Notes: generated by a model from the letters alone, not told the origin. DNA of 33,776 nucleotides from a bacterium (GCA_025774935.1 JALGZK010000022.1:1-33776); one strand, 5' to 3'. Shown: positions 16,447 to 24,331, counted from the first letter of the stretch. Numbers and translations are program-made.

Positions 16447-17904
16447 ATGACGAGTTGCTGCTATCGTTCCGGCCGGTCCATCCAAGGCACCGCGCGGACA
16501 GTCGCGGTTGCCGCGACGTTGATCCTGTGCGGCGCTTTCGTCGGCGCGGCTTCGGAGTCAGACCGCCCACCCTCCGCACTGCTCTGGCTGGACGGGCCGA
16601 GTGAGGTTGCGGCCGTCGGCTACGAGTTCACGGTTGCCGTGCGGCTGGACGACATCTCCAATGTGTACGGAATAGACATCTCGCTGAGCTTCGATGAGAC
16701 CTCGCTTGAGGTACTCGACGACGGCGGGGCACCCGGCATACAGATCTCCGTCGGGGACTGCCCCGCGCCTGACTTCGTCGTGGCGAACACTGCCGACAAC
16801 ACGGCGGGAACCATCCACTACGCCGTGACGCAGCTGGCCCCGACCCCACCCTGCTCCGGCGGCCTGGTCGCCGAGATTCGATTCCGTGCGATCAGTTCCG
16901 GGCCGTCCGTAGTCGAGTTCACGGCGAGCATTGTGAGCGACCCGAACGGACTTCCACTGGCGCACGAGACGCAGGACCTGGCCATAAACGTGGGTTACGG
17001 GGGGACACTCGAGCTCATCGGGCCGGGAGCCGCCGTGCAGGTCGGGGATGAATTCACCGCCGAGATCCAGCTCTCCGGTGTCGATGACGTGTACGGGGTG
17101 CAGATCGCTCTCAGCTTCGACGAGACCTGCCTTGAGGTGCTCGACGACGGCGGGGCGCCCGGCATCCAGATCCTGCCCGGCGACTGCCCGCAGCCGGATT
17201 TCGTTGTCCAGAACGCCGCTGACAACACGGCCGGTACCATTGAGTACGCAGTAACGCAACTCAATCCCACACCTGCGTGTTCCGGCGGCTTGGTCGCAAC
17301 GATCAGGTTCCGCGCCCTGCTGGCAGCAACAACGCTCGTGCAATTCACGAGCAGCATCGTGAGCGATCCGCTGGGTGCTGAGATACCACACGTGACTCAG
17401 GACCTCAGTGTCACGATAGAGTCCACTCCGGCTTTGCTCTGGCTCAATGGGCCGGACGACCCTGTGCCGGTCGGGGACGAATTCCCGGTTTCTCTACTGC
17501 TGGGCTACCTGAGCGACGTCTTTGGAGCGGAGGTCTCACTGGGATTTGATCCGACTTACCTGGAGGTGCTGGATGATGGGGCGGCACCGGGCATACAGAT
17601 CACGCCAGGCGACTGTCCCCAGCCGGACTTCGTTGTCCAGAATGCCGCGGATAACGTTGCCGGCACCATCGACTACGCCGTCACGCAGCTCGCGCCCACG
17701 CCGCCGTGTGATGGAGGCGTCGTCGCCGTGATGAGACTCGTTGGGCTTCAGGCCGGCGAGACCGAGATCCAGATCGTCGAGAGCGTCATCGCCAATCCCG
17801 ACGGCCTCCCCTTGGCACACGACACTCAGAACGTGATCATCAGCGTCGGCGGATCTCCGGTCGAACAGATGAGCTGGGGGACGATGAAGGCGCTTTATCG
17901 CTAA
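16447..17904 (+). CDS. Secreted protein with three cohesin-like repeats and C-terminal SWGTMKALYR tag
   Basis: This 485-residue protein has an N-terminal export signal (hydrophobic core VAVAATLILCGAFVGAA) and three tandem repeats of about 140 residues starting near 43, 185 and 328. Each contains a G-x-E-F strand, VYG(I/V)xIxLSFD-type strand, LEVLDDGGAPGIQI, GDCPxPDFVV and TIxYAVTQL, the pattern of cohesin-family beta-sandwich domains. Cys residues recur at the same places in each repeat (GDCP and the PPC/PAC before GG). Cohesins bind dockerins or act as surface scaffolds; no dockerin is seen in the window. The protein ends MSWGTMKALYR. ATG 16447 follows AGGAGGATCTC. Repeat conservation at DNA level suggests fairly recent internal triplication. 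Confidence 0.8.
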   Translation: MTSCCYRSGRSIQGTARTVAVAATLILCGAFVGAASESDRPPSALLWLDGPSEVAAVGYEFTVAVRLDDISNVYGIDISLSFDETSLEVLDDGGAPGIQISVGDCPAPDFVVANTADNTAGTIHYAVTQLAPTPPCSGGLVAEIRFRAISSGPSVVEFTASIVSDPNGLPLAHETQDLAINVGYGGTLELIGPGAAVQVGDEFTAEIQLSGVDDVYGVQIALSFDETCLEVLDDGGAPGIQILPGDCPQPDFVVQNAADNTAGTIEYAVTQLNPTPACSGGLVATIRFRALLAATTLVQFTSSIVSDPLGAEIPHVTQDLSVTIESTPALLWLNGPDDPVPVGDEFPVSLLLGYLSDVFGAEVSLGFDPTYLEVLDDGAAPGIQITPGDCPQPDFVVQNAADNVAGTIDYAVTQLAPTPPCDGGVVAVMRLVGLQAGETEIQIVESVIANPDGLPLAHDTQNVIISVGGSPVEQMSWGTMKALYR

Positions 17905-17978
17905 GCGCCGCTAGGCTTTGAGGGCGGGAGGCTCCAGAGTCGGTGTCCATGGCCCAAACGACCCAGCCGTGCACTGAA

Positions 17979-18008
17979 AGAGCCCGGTCCGAGTGGACCG
18001 GGCTCCTT
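17979..18008 (+). terminator. GC-rich hairpin terminator after the cohesin-like gene
   Basis: An 11-bp stem, 17980-17990 with 17995-18005, loop GAGT, extended outward past one mismatch. It starts about 75 bases after the stop, further than at the other loci. Confidence 0.8.
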
Positions 18009-18013
18009 CTGGC

Positions 18014-18042
18014 TGGCGGGGCATAGTAGACGAGTTTAGAAC
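18014..18042 (-). repeat. tRNA-3'-end-like repeat (TLR)
   Basis: The plus strand reads TGGCGGGGC, ATAGT, then AGACGAGTTTAGAAC, 27 of 29 identical to the copy at 16229. Flanking DNA to the right is homologous to that right of 13029. Confidence 0.65.
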
Positions 18043-18183
18043 CCTCTGGCCGCCGGTCGATCCGAGTGGCCGAGAGAGGCTTCATCCCATCGCGCGTGCT
18101 CGGCAGAGGTATGATCGGCTCACCTTGTGATGGCACTCCACAACCAGCCTACGGTGCGCCCGCGAGCCTACCAAAGAATGACG

Positions 18184-18212
18184 TTGCAGCAAGAGCAAGG
18201 GTACAGTAAACT
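18184..18212 (+). promoter_or_regulatory. Predicted promoter of beta-helix gene 3
   Basis: TTGCAG (18184-18189) and TAAACT (18207-18212), spaced 17 bases, lie in the same place as the TTGCGG/TACCCT pair of beta-helix gene 2. Downstream, GCTGTC and GACAGC (about 18252-18268) form a small hairpin in the leader. Confidence 0.5.
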
Positions 18213-18285
18213 GAGGGTTGGTCAGAATCACCATCGACAATCCCCCTCCGCGCTGTCTATTGGACAGCCAGACAGGAGGTCTGCC

Positions 18286-19719
18286 ATGCGCCCCCCGCTG
18301 CTACTGGCACTTGCCCTCGTTACCGTTTGCCTCGTCGTTCCGGTCCAAGCCGCCACCTGGCACGTTCCGTCCGAGTGTCCCACCATCCAGGCAGGCGTGG
18401 ATTCCGCTGCTGTCGGCGACACCGTGCTTGTCGCCTGCGACACCTACTACGAGCACGATATCGTGATGAAGTCCGGGGTCTGCCTCACTAGTGAGACAGG
18501 CGAGGCCGGCTGTGTCACCATCGATGCACAGCAACAGGGAAGGGTCATCTACTGCCTGAACGTGGGTGGCGCAGCCAGCATCGTGGGGTTCACCCTGACC
18601 GGCGGTCTCGCAACTGGGGCTGCAGTGTGGGACAGCTGCGGGGGCGGGATCTACTGCGAGGACTCGTCTCCCACGTTGGCGAACTGCACGTTCTTGGACA
18701 ACGGCTCCACTCTGGCAGGCGGCGGGCTGTTTTGCGGTATGAACATGAGTACCGCGCTAACGAATAGCACGCTGTGGCGTGACCGTGACTCGCCGCCCCC
18801 GATCCGGAGCGGCCCGACGGTCACAGACTGCATGTTCTCAGGGAACACCACCCAGACAGGAGGTGGTGCATTCTCCTATCTCTGCTCTCCGACGCTGACT
18901 CGTTGCACGTTCTCAGTCAACGCTGCCGAAAGGGGAGGCGGACTATGCTGCATGGGAGATGCCACGAGCCTCTCGGGCTGTACGTTCCTCGGCAACTGGG
19001 CTGAGCATGGAGGCGGTGGGATCTACATCACTGTTGGGTCATCCGCGACGTTCACTGATTGCGCGTTCTCACATAACACCTCCGCTGAGGACGGCGGGGC
19101 AATGCAGTGCGAAGAGCTCTCTTCTCCAGCGTTCACTGGCGTGGCTTTCACTCGGAACACAGCGGTCGGGTACGGGGGCGCGGTGTTCTGCAACGGTGCC
19201 TCTCCTACCTTCGATCACGTGGAACTCAACGGCAACACGGCGGGCGGTTTCGGGGGGGGCATGAGATTCAGTGGATCGTCCTCGCCCGTCCTCAACAACG
19301 CGACGCTCTCAGGCAACACGGCCGGAGATGGTAGTGGGCTTTACTGCGGCGACGGATCGTCAGTAACGGTCACGAACTGCATCATCGCATTTGGCGACGG
19401 CGCGAGCGCGGTCGGATCCGACGGCACAGGTGGCGCCACACTCTCCTGCTCTGACGTCTACGGGAATGAAGGTGGGGACTGGGTCGACTGCATCGAGGGT
19501 CAGGGCACGGTCAACGGCAACTTCAGCGCTGATCCGCTCTTCTGCTGGGACGAGATCGTCTTCACCCTCAACGCGAATTCCCCGTGCCTGCCGGGGAATC
19601 ACCCTGACGGTAGCAGCTGCGGGCTCATAGGGGCGGGGGGGATTGGCTGCCCGGCCACGGGGGTAGCCGAGAACGCCCATGAGACGAGCTGGAGCGCAAT
19701 CAAGGCCATGTACAGGTAG
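18286..19719 (+). CDS. Secreted right-handed beta-helix protein 3 with C-terminal SWSAIKAMYR tag
   Basis: This 477-residue exported protein has an N-terminal signal peptide (MRPPLLLALALVTVCLVVPVQA) and the opening [19 protein letters not shown], almost identical to beta-helix protein 2. Coils of the type SPTLANCTFLDNGSTLAGGG, SPTLTRCTFSVNAAERGGG and SATFTDCAFSHNTSAEDGG follow. A short Arg/Pro-rich stretch near 165-178 breaks the pattern. The last residues are TSWSAIKAMYR. ATG 18286 is chosen because AGGAGGT precedes it as in protein 2; the frame is open from 18127 but that part is leader DNA. It is probably a surface or secreted structural/adhesive protein, with no enzyme motif visible. The hairpin 27 bases after the stop is shared with the convergent tRNA-Asp gene. 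Confidence 0.85.
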   Translation: MRPPLLLALALVTVCLVVPVQAATWHVPSECPTIQAGVDSAAVGDTVLVACDTYYEHDIVMKSGVCLTSETGEAGCVTIDAQQQGRVIYCLNVGGAASIVGFTLTGGLATGAAVWDSCGGGIYCEDSSPTLANCTFLDNGSTLAGGGLFCGMNMSTALTNSTLWRDRDSPPPIRSGPTVTDCMFSGNTTQTGGGAFSYLCSPTLTRCTFSVNAAERGGGLCCMGDATSLSGCTFLGNWAEHGGGGIYITVGSSATFTDCAFSHNTSAEDGGAMQCEELSSPAFTGVAFTRNTAVGYGGAVFCNGASPTFDHVELNGNTAGGFGGGMRFSGSSSPVLNNATLSGNTAGDGSGLYCGDGSSVTVTNCIIAFGDGASAVGSDGTGGATLSCSDVYGNEGGDWVDCIEGQGTVNGNFSADPLFCWDEIVFTLNANSPCLPGNHPDGSSCGLIGAGGIGCPATGVAENAHETSWSAIKAMYR

Positions 19720-19745
19720 GCTGACAGCGACACCAGACATAAAGC

Positions 19746-19777
19746 GAAGGGCCCAATCCTATTGGACTGGGCCCTTC
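19746..19777. terminator. Bidirectional hairpin terminator between beta-helix gene 3 and tRNA-Asp
   Basis: Arms 19746-19759 and 19764-19777 pair at 13 of 14 positions (one A/C mismatch) with loop TATT. It lies five bases from the encoded CCA end of tRNA-Asp and serves both convergent units. Its spacing to the tRNA is the same as that of the other hairpins to their tRNA-like repeats. Confidence 0.85.
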
Positions 19778-19782
19778 TGCAG

Positions 19783-19860
19783 TGGCGGGGCCGACGAGAC
19801 TCGAACTCGCGACCTCCGGCGTGACAGGCCGGCGTTCTAACCAAACTGAACTACGACCCC
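19783..19860 (-). tRNA. tRNA-Asp (anticodon GTC), CCA encoded
   Basis: Read on the minus strand, acceptor GGGGTCG pairs with CGGCCCC, the discriminator is G and the CCA end is encoded. TA and GTTC begin the D-arm, the anticodon stem CCGGC/GCCGG encloses CTGTCAC (anticodon GTC), and the T-arm is GCGAG-TTCGAGT-CTCGT. Length and features match bacterial tRNA-Asp. Its 3' end faces the accessory block to the left, where six partial copies of this end lie. Confidence 0.97.
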
Positions 19861-19879
19861 GCAAAACCGCTGAACTGAT

Positions 19880-19907
19880 AATATAGAACCCTAGAACCCC
19901 TTGTCAA
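19880..19907 (-). promoter_or_regulatory. Strong sigma-70-type promoter of tRNA-Asp
   Basis: On the minus strand a perfect TTGACA (19907-19902) and TATATT (19885-19880, five of six) are separated by 16 bases. Transcription should start about 13 bases before the mature tRNA. Confidence 0.8.
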
Positions 19908-19964
19908 CGACAAATAGCCTCGGGGCGGATCGCCGCGCCAGCCCGTTTCCGGGGCCTTCCGCGA

Positions 19965-21407
19965 TCACCTCGCCTCCGGCACGTACTCAGGAGCAATCTC
20001 GATGCCAGCGTAGTAGTGCCTGAGTATTTCGCCGTGGGAGTGCCCCCGGCGGGCCATCTCCATCGCTCCGTGCTGGCACATGCCGACCCCGTGGCCGTAC
20101 CCCTTCCCCGTCGCTCGGATCCGGGACACGCGGCCGCCGCTCTTCTCGACGCCGAGCTCGAACCGCGCGCTCCATAGGATCCCCCCGCCCTTCGGGCGCT
20201 GGAGGACCCAGCGCGACCTGTCGCCGAAAACGCGGTAGGTCCCCGCGTCGGTTCGGATCTCGAGCCACCTCACGCGGCCCGAGGGCGTTCGCTCGGTCAC
20301 CTTCACGTCGTGGACTGCACCGATCGACTCGCGCACCGGCGTCGACGCATACCGTGGCAGGTAGTCCTGAACGAGCATCTCGATCTGGACGCCGGTCCAC
20401 TCTGCGCTCCAGTCGAAGTTGGCACCACCTCGGCAGTAGGCCTCTTCTCTCCGGGACGAGCCGCCGGGGGTGTCCCACACGGACACGAGGTACGGAAGCT
20501 CCTCCAGTTCCCAGACCTCCTCGCGGGCCTCGGTGCGCCCGCCGCAGTTCGCGTAGAAGTAGGCGTTAATCGGTTCGCCGTCCCGCCGTGCCACGAGTCC
20601 GGCGGTCTCCGCGATCGCCCGGTCGCAGACGTCCGTCTCGACGTCGACGCCACCGTACACCTGGTCGCGGACGGTGGAGAAGAGATCGAAGTCGCCGCCG
20701 GAGCGGCCACCATCCGATGCGACCGCGTACGTGCGCGCGGCGATCGCCTGCGCCTTCACCGCCTCGATCTCCCCGATCGGCCTCGGGCCGATCTCCTTCG
20801 GGACGACCCCGCGAAGGTACGACTCGAGTCCGACGACGTTGACGATCGAGAGCGTTCCAGGCGCCGCAAGGAAGAGCTCGACCTCCCCCCGGTACGCGGT
20901 CCCATCGACGACGAGGGGCTTCCCTCCCGTCGGACGCACCCTCACGGTCCCTTCGGCCACCTCGAAGTCCGACGACGGCCCCCTCCCCTCGATCCCGCGC
21001 CCGCCGGCGCGGAACCGCCACTCCTTCCCTTGTTGCGTCGGGACGTGCCGGACGCTGTCCGCGTAGACGTCCACCGTGAAGTGGCCGCTCGAACCCATCG
21101 CGACCCAGGTCGCGGTGCGCTCGAGGCCGACGCGGATGAGCGGACCTTCCGGGACGGTCGTAATCGCCTGCCTGTCGGGCTGAGCGGCCGGGGTCTCTTC
21201 CACCGGAGGAGGCGCGTCCTCCCCGCCCCCAAGCCCCATCCCCGCACACCCACCGACGGCGAGAAGCGCCGCGGACACGAGCAAGACCGCGAGGGCCGCG
21301 GCCGCGCACCTGAGCGGCACGGACGCCTGCCCGCCACGCAGAAAGGCGCCGACCGTGGAGCTCGGCGCCCGCCTGCTATCCCATCGTGCGTGCCTCGAAT
21401 GCGGCAT
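19965..21407 (-). CDS. SpoIID/LytB-domain lipoprotein (putative peptidoglycan-modifying protein)
   Basis: The C-terminal 300 residues match the SpoIID/LytB family: LSIVNVVGLESYLRGVVPKEIG, VKAQAIAARTYAVA, DQVYGGV, PINAYFYANCGGRTE and GYGHGVGMCQHGAMEMARRG. Members cleave peptidoglycan glycan strands lacking stem peptides or assist amidases; in non-sporulating bacteria they act in envelope remodelling. The N-terminus has a hydrophobic stretch and a lipobox-like VGGC (Cys54), so membrane anchoring is likely. The start is uncertain: ATG 21407 lies eight bases after rplQ, while GTG 21320 would put the start after the terminator-like hairpin at 21341-21369 and leave a tidier signal peptide. A longer frame to 22055 overlaps rplQ and is rejected. 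Confidence 0.85.
   Translation of the reverse strand: MPHSRHARWDSRRAPSSTVGAFLRGGQASVPLRCAAAALAVLLVSAALLAVGGCAGMGLGGGEDAPPPVEETPAAQPDRQAITTVPEGPLIRVGLERTATWVAMGSSGHFTVDVYADSVRHVPTQQGKEWRFRAGGRGIEGRGPSSDFEVAEGTVRVRPTGGKPLVVDGTAYRGEVELFLAAPGTLSIVNVVGLESYLRGVVPKEIGPRPIGEIEAVKAQAIAARTYAVASDGGRSGGDFDLFSTVRDQVYGGVDVETDVCDRAIAETAGLVARRDGEPINAYFYANCGGRTEAREEVWELEELPYLVSVWDTPGGSSRREEAYCRGGANFDWSAEWTGVQIEMLVQDYLPRYASTPVRESIGAVHDVKVTERTPSGRVRWLEIRTDAGTYRVFGDRSRWVLQRPKGGGILWSARFELGVEKSGGRVSRIRATGKGYGHGVGMCQHGAMEMARRGHSHGEILRHYYAGIEIAPEYVPEAR
21341..21369 (-). terminator. Terminator-like hairpin at the end of the ribosomal operon
   Basis: On the minus strand GGCGCCGA (21369-21362) and TCGGCGCC (21352-21345) form a perfect 8-bp stem with a nine-base loop followed by TTTC. 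It lies about 47 bases after the rplQ stop and inside the longest version of the next gene, which argues for the shorter start of that gene. Confidence 0.55.
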
Positions 21408-21415
21408 CGTCACGG

Positions 21416-21976
21416 TCAGCCTTCCTTCGGAGCCTCGGCTTCCGCCTCGGCGGTCTCGCCCTCGGCCTCCCCCGCGTCCTCCACGTCGTCCCCCGCGGCC
21501 TCTTCCGACGCCTCCTCGACGACCTCCTCGGGCTCCGGCTCGGGCTCCTTCTTCCGGGAAGTCTCCTCCTCGAACTCGTCGTCGCGGCGCTCCCTCTTCT
21601 CCTTGAACGTGACGGGCTCCGTCACGAACTGGAGGATCGAGAGCGGCGCCGCATCGCCGCGGCGGTTCTCCACCTTGACGATGCGCGTGTAGCCGCCCGG
21701 ACGGTCGACGTACCTCGGGCCGATCTCGCTGAAGAGCTTCGACACCACACGCTTGTTCCGCACCACCCGGAGCACCTGTCGGCGTGCCGCCAGGTCGTCC
21801 GGCCCCCGCTTCGCGAGGGTCACGAGCCGCTCCGCGAGCGACCGCACTTCCTTCGCTTTCGCGTCGGTGGTCTCGATCTTCTCGAGCTCGATGAACGTGG
21901 TCACCATGTTGCGCATCATCGCCTTCCGGTGACTCCACGTCCTGTTGAGCCTCCGCCCCTTCTTCCTGTGTCGCAT
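21416..21976 (-). CDS. rplQ: 50S ribosomal protein L17 with acidic C-terminal tail
   Basis: The N-terminal 125 residues are typical L17 ([60 protein letters not shown]). Residues 126-186 form a Glu/Ala/Pro-rich acidic tail, making the protein 186 residues rather than about 120-130. The ATG at 21976 is set by the conserved N-terminus. It is the last gene of the alpha operon, downstream of rpoA as usual. Confidence 0.95.
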   Translation of the reverse strand: MRHRKKGRRLNRTWSHRKAMMRNMVTTFIELEKIETTDAKAKEVRSLAERLVTLAKRGPDDLAARRQVLRVVRNKRVVSKLFSEIGPRYVDRPGGYTRIVKVENRRGDAAPLSILQFVTEPVTFKEKRERRDDEFEEETSRKKEPEPEPEEVVEEASEEAAGDDVEDAGEAEGETAEAEAEAPKEG

Positions 21977-22069
21977 CTCTGGGTCCTGCCTTTCTGCGCG
22001 GTTCGCGCTGCCCGGTACGCCGGGCGAAGCGCGGCCCGGAAGCACCCGCGGACACGGGCTCCCTCGGTG

Positions 22070-23245
22070 CTACTCCTCCGGGACCTCCGCCTGGACCTTC
22101 TCCTCACCCTCGTCAGGCTCGCCCTCGTCCACCTCACCCGCATCGCGCGGAGGCTGTTCGTTCGGGTCGAAGACACGCTGCGTCCACTCCTCCGGCTCCC
22201 CGGCGGGAGTGAGGCCTCCCTCGCCCTCCTCGGGCTCCGGCGGCAGCTCCTCCTCGCCCTCCGCCCTGCGCATGGGCGCTAGGATCGCGTCGACGTCCAT
22301 GCCGAACGTGAGTCCCATGTCGGACAGAATGTCGACGAGTTCCTGGAGCGACTTGCGGCCGAAGTTCCGATACTTGAGCATCTCCGCCTCGGACTTCTTC
22401 ACGAGGTCGCCCAGAGTCGTGATGCCCGCGTCGCGGAGGCAGTTCGACGATCTCACGGAGAGCTCCAGCTCCTCGACGCTGTGGTTCAACAGGTCGATGA
22501 GCTTCAACTGCTCCTCGTCGATGATCTCCTCCACCGCTTCCTGAGGCTCCTCGTCGAAGGCCATGAACAGAAGCAGGTGGTCCTTGAGGAGCTTCCCGGC
22601 GAACGAGACCGCGTCCTCGGGACTCACCGTTCCGTCCGTCCAGACCTCCAGCGTGAGCTTGTCGTAGTCGGTACGCTGGCCGACTCGCGTGTTCTCGACA
22701 TCGTAGTTCACGCGCTTGACCGGCGAGAAGACCGAGTCCATCGGGATGAAGCCGATGGGCTTCTCCTCGAACTGGTGGTCCTCCGCCTGGACGTAGCCGC
22801 GGCCGGCGTCGACGATCACTTCCATGTGGAGCTTCGTGTCCGCTCCCAGGGTCGCGATGTGGAGATCGGGGTTCATGATCTCGACGTTCGGGTTGGGCTC
22901 GAAGTCCGAGGCCTTGACGTCGCCCTCGGACTCGGAATGGAGCACGAGCGTCTCGGGACCGTCGCTCAGCAGCATCACGCCCATCTGCTTGAGGTTCAGG
23001 ATGAGCTCGGTCACGTCCCCGGTCACGCCCTGGACGACGGAGAACTCGTGGAGCACGCCGTCGATCCTCACCCCCGTAGCGGCCGCCCCCTGGAGCGACG
23101 AGAGGAGGACGCGCCGCAGGGAGTTGCCGACCGTGATGCCGTAGCCCCGCTCGAGCGGCTCCGCAATGAGCTTCCCGTAGGAACCCGTCATCGTCTCCCG
23201 GTCCCAGACGATACCGTCTGGCATCCTAAGATTCTTCCACTTCAT
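22070..23245 (-). CDS. rpoA: RNA polymerase alpha subunit with long acidic C-terminal extension
   Basis: The N-terminal assembly domain (LERGYGITVGNSLRRVLLSS at 31-50) and the C-terminal DNA-contacting domain are both complete. The alpha-CTD has R265, N268 and C269 in VRSSNCL at E. coli-like numbering, plus NFGRKSL near 294-300. After residue 329 the protein continues for about 60 residues rich in Glu, Pro and Gly to 391, where most RpoA proteins end. It stands between rpsD and rplQ in the alpha operon. Confidence 0.97.
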   Translation of the reverse strand: MKWKNLRMPDGIVWDRETMTGSYGKLIAEPLERGYGITVGNSLRRVLLSSLQGAAATGVRIDGVLHEFSVVQGVTGDVTELILNLKQMGVMLLSDGPETLVLHSESEGDVKASDFEPNPNVEIMNPDLHIATLGADTKLHMEVIVDAGRGYVQAEDHQFEEKPIGFIPMDSVFSPVKRVNYDVENTRVGQRTDYDKLTLEVWTDGTVSPEDAVSFAGKLLKDHLLLFMAFDEEPQEAVEEIIDEEQLKLIDLLNHSVEELELSVRSSNCLRDAGITTLGDLVKKSEAEMLKYRNFGRKSLQELVDILSDMGLTFGMDVDAILAPMRRAEGEEELPPEPEEGEGGLTPAGEPEEWTQRVFDPNEQPPRDAGEVDEGEPDEGEEKVQAEVPEE

Positions 23246-23294
23246 TCTACGCTGGCCTCCTTCGACCTGGCCGCTGACCGGCCAAGGCCGTGGA

Positions 23295-23924
23295 CTACCT
23301 CGAGTAGAAGTTGACGATCAGCTGCTCGTTGACAGGAGAGGGGATCTGCTCCCTCGACGGCAGCTCGAGCACCCTGCCCGAGAACTTCTTCGGGTCGAGC
23401 TCGAGCCACTCCACGGTTCCGACTCCCGCCTTCGCGTCGACCGACATCCTCACATCGTGGACCCTCTGGCTCTTCTCTCTCACCGTGACCTCGTCGCCGG
23501 GCTTGATGAGGTACGAGGGGATGTCCACCTTCCGCCCGTTGACCCGGAAGTGCCCGTGCACGACGAGCTCGCGCGCCGCTGACCTGGACGGCGCGAAGCC
23601 GACCCGGTACACGACGTTGTCGAGACGGCGCTCGAGGAGCCGCATGAGGTTCTCGCCGGTGACGCCCTTCTGGCGCTCAGCCTCCTTGTAGTAGTTCTTG
23701 AACTGCTTCTCGAGCACGCCGTAGATCCGCTTGGCCTTCTGCTTCTCCTTGAGCTGGATCCCGTAGTCTGTGGGCTTGCGCCTGCGCCGCTGACCGTGCT
23801 GGCCCGGCCCGTACGCACGCCGCTCCACCGCGCACTTGTCGGTGTAGCAGCGCTGCCCCTTGAGGAACAGCTTCATTCCGTGGCTTCGGCACTGCTTGCA
23901 CCGCGAGCCGTGATACGTCGCCAT
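23295..23924 (-). CDS. rpsD: 30S ribosomal protein S4, zinc-binding form
   Basis: This 209-residue protein is full-length S4, with the S4 RNA-binding domain [20 protein letters not shown] and the conserved ending. The N-terminus has Cys9, Cys12, Cys26 and Cys31, the zinc-binding arrangement. S4 binds 16S rRNA early in 30S assembly and in some bacteria represses the alpha operon. The start ATG follows GGGAGGT-type sequence, 17 bases after rpsK. Confidence 0.97.
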   Translation of the reverse strand: MATYHGSRCKQCRSHGMKLFLKGQRCYTDKCAVERRAYGPGQHGQRRRRKPTDYGIQLKEKQKAKRIYGVLEKQFKNYYKEAERQKGVTGENLMRLLERRLDNVVYRVGFAPSRSAARELVVHGHFRVNGRKVDIPSYLIKPGDEVTVREKSQRVHDVRMSVDAKAGVGTVEWLELDPKKFSGRVLELPSREQIPSPVNEQLIVNFYSR

Positions 23925-23941
23925 CTAGTGAACCTCCCTGC

Positions 23942-24313
23942 CTAGACCCTGCGCTTCTTGGGGGGACGGCACCCGTTGTGCGGGATGGGCGTCACGTCCC
24001 TGATCGCCGTGATCTTGAGACCCGCGGCCTGTAGAGCCCGGATCGCCGCCTCTCTCCCGGGCCCCGGACCCTTCACCAGCACCTCCACCCTCCGGAGTCC
24101 CATCGGGAGCGCCTGCTCTGCCGCGTTGCTGGCGACGAGCTGCGCGACGAATCCCGTGCTCTTCTTCGAACCTCTGAACCCGACCCTGCCGGCACTCGAC
24201 CAGGCGACCGTGTTCCCCTTCGTGTCGGTGAGGGTCACCACGGTGTTGTTGAAGCTCGCCCTGATGTGAGCGACACCTTCGGGTTCGACCGTCTTCTTCT
24301 TACGCTGAGCCAA
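23942..24313 (-). CDS. rpsK: 30S ribosomal protein S11
   Basis: This 123-residue protein is complete S11: [49 protein letters not shown], and the conserved C-terminus [18 protein letters not shown]. It lines the mRNA exit region of the 30S platform. It sits between rpsM and rpsD. Confidence 0.97.
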   Translation of the reverse strand: MAQRKKKTVEPEGVAHIRASFNNTVVTLTDTKGNTVAWSSAGRVGFRGSKKSTGFVAQLVASNAAEQALPMGLRRVEVLVKGPGPGREAAIRALQAAGLKITAIRDVTPIPHNGCRPPKKRRV

Positions 24314-24331
24314 TGTTACCTCCCGGACCGG

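Noticed and set aside
1-19745. Integrase, transposase or CRISPR array in the accessory block
   Set aside because: No open frame matches a recombinase or transposase, and the repeats are neither evenly spaced nor identical, so no CRISPR array is present.
19965-22055. A single 696-residue protein including the SpoIID domain
   Set aside because: The first 215 residues are an Arg/Gly-rich antisense-type reading of rplQ in another frame; rplQ is clearly the real gene there.
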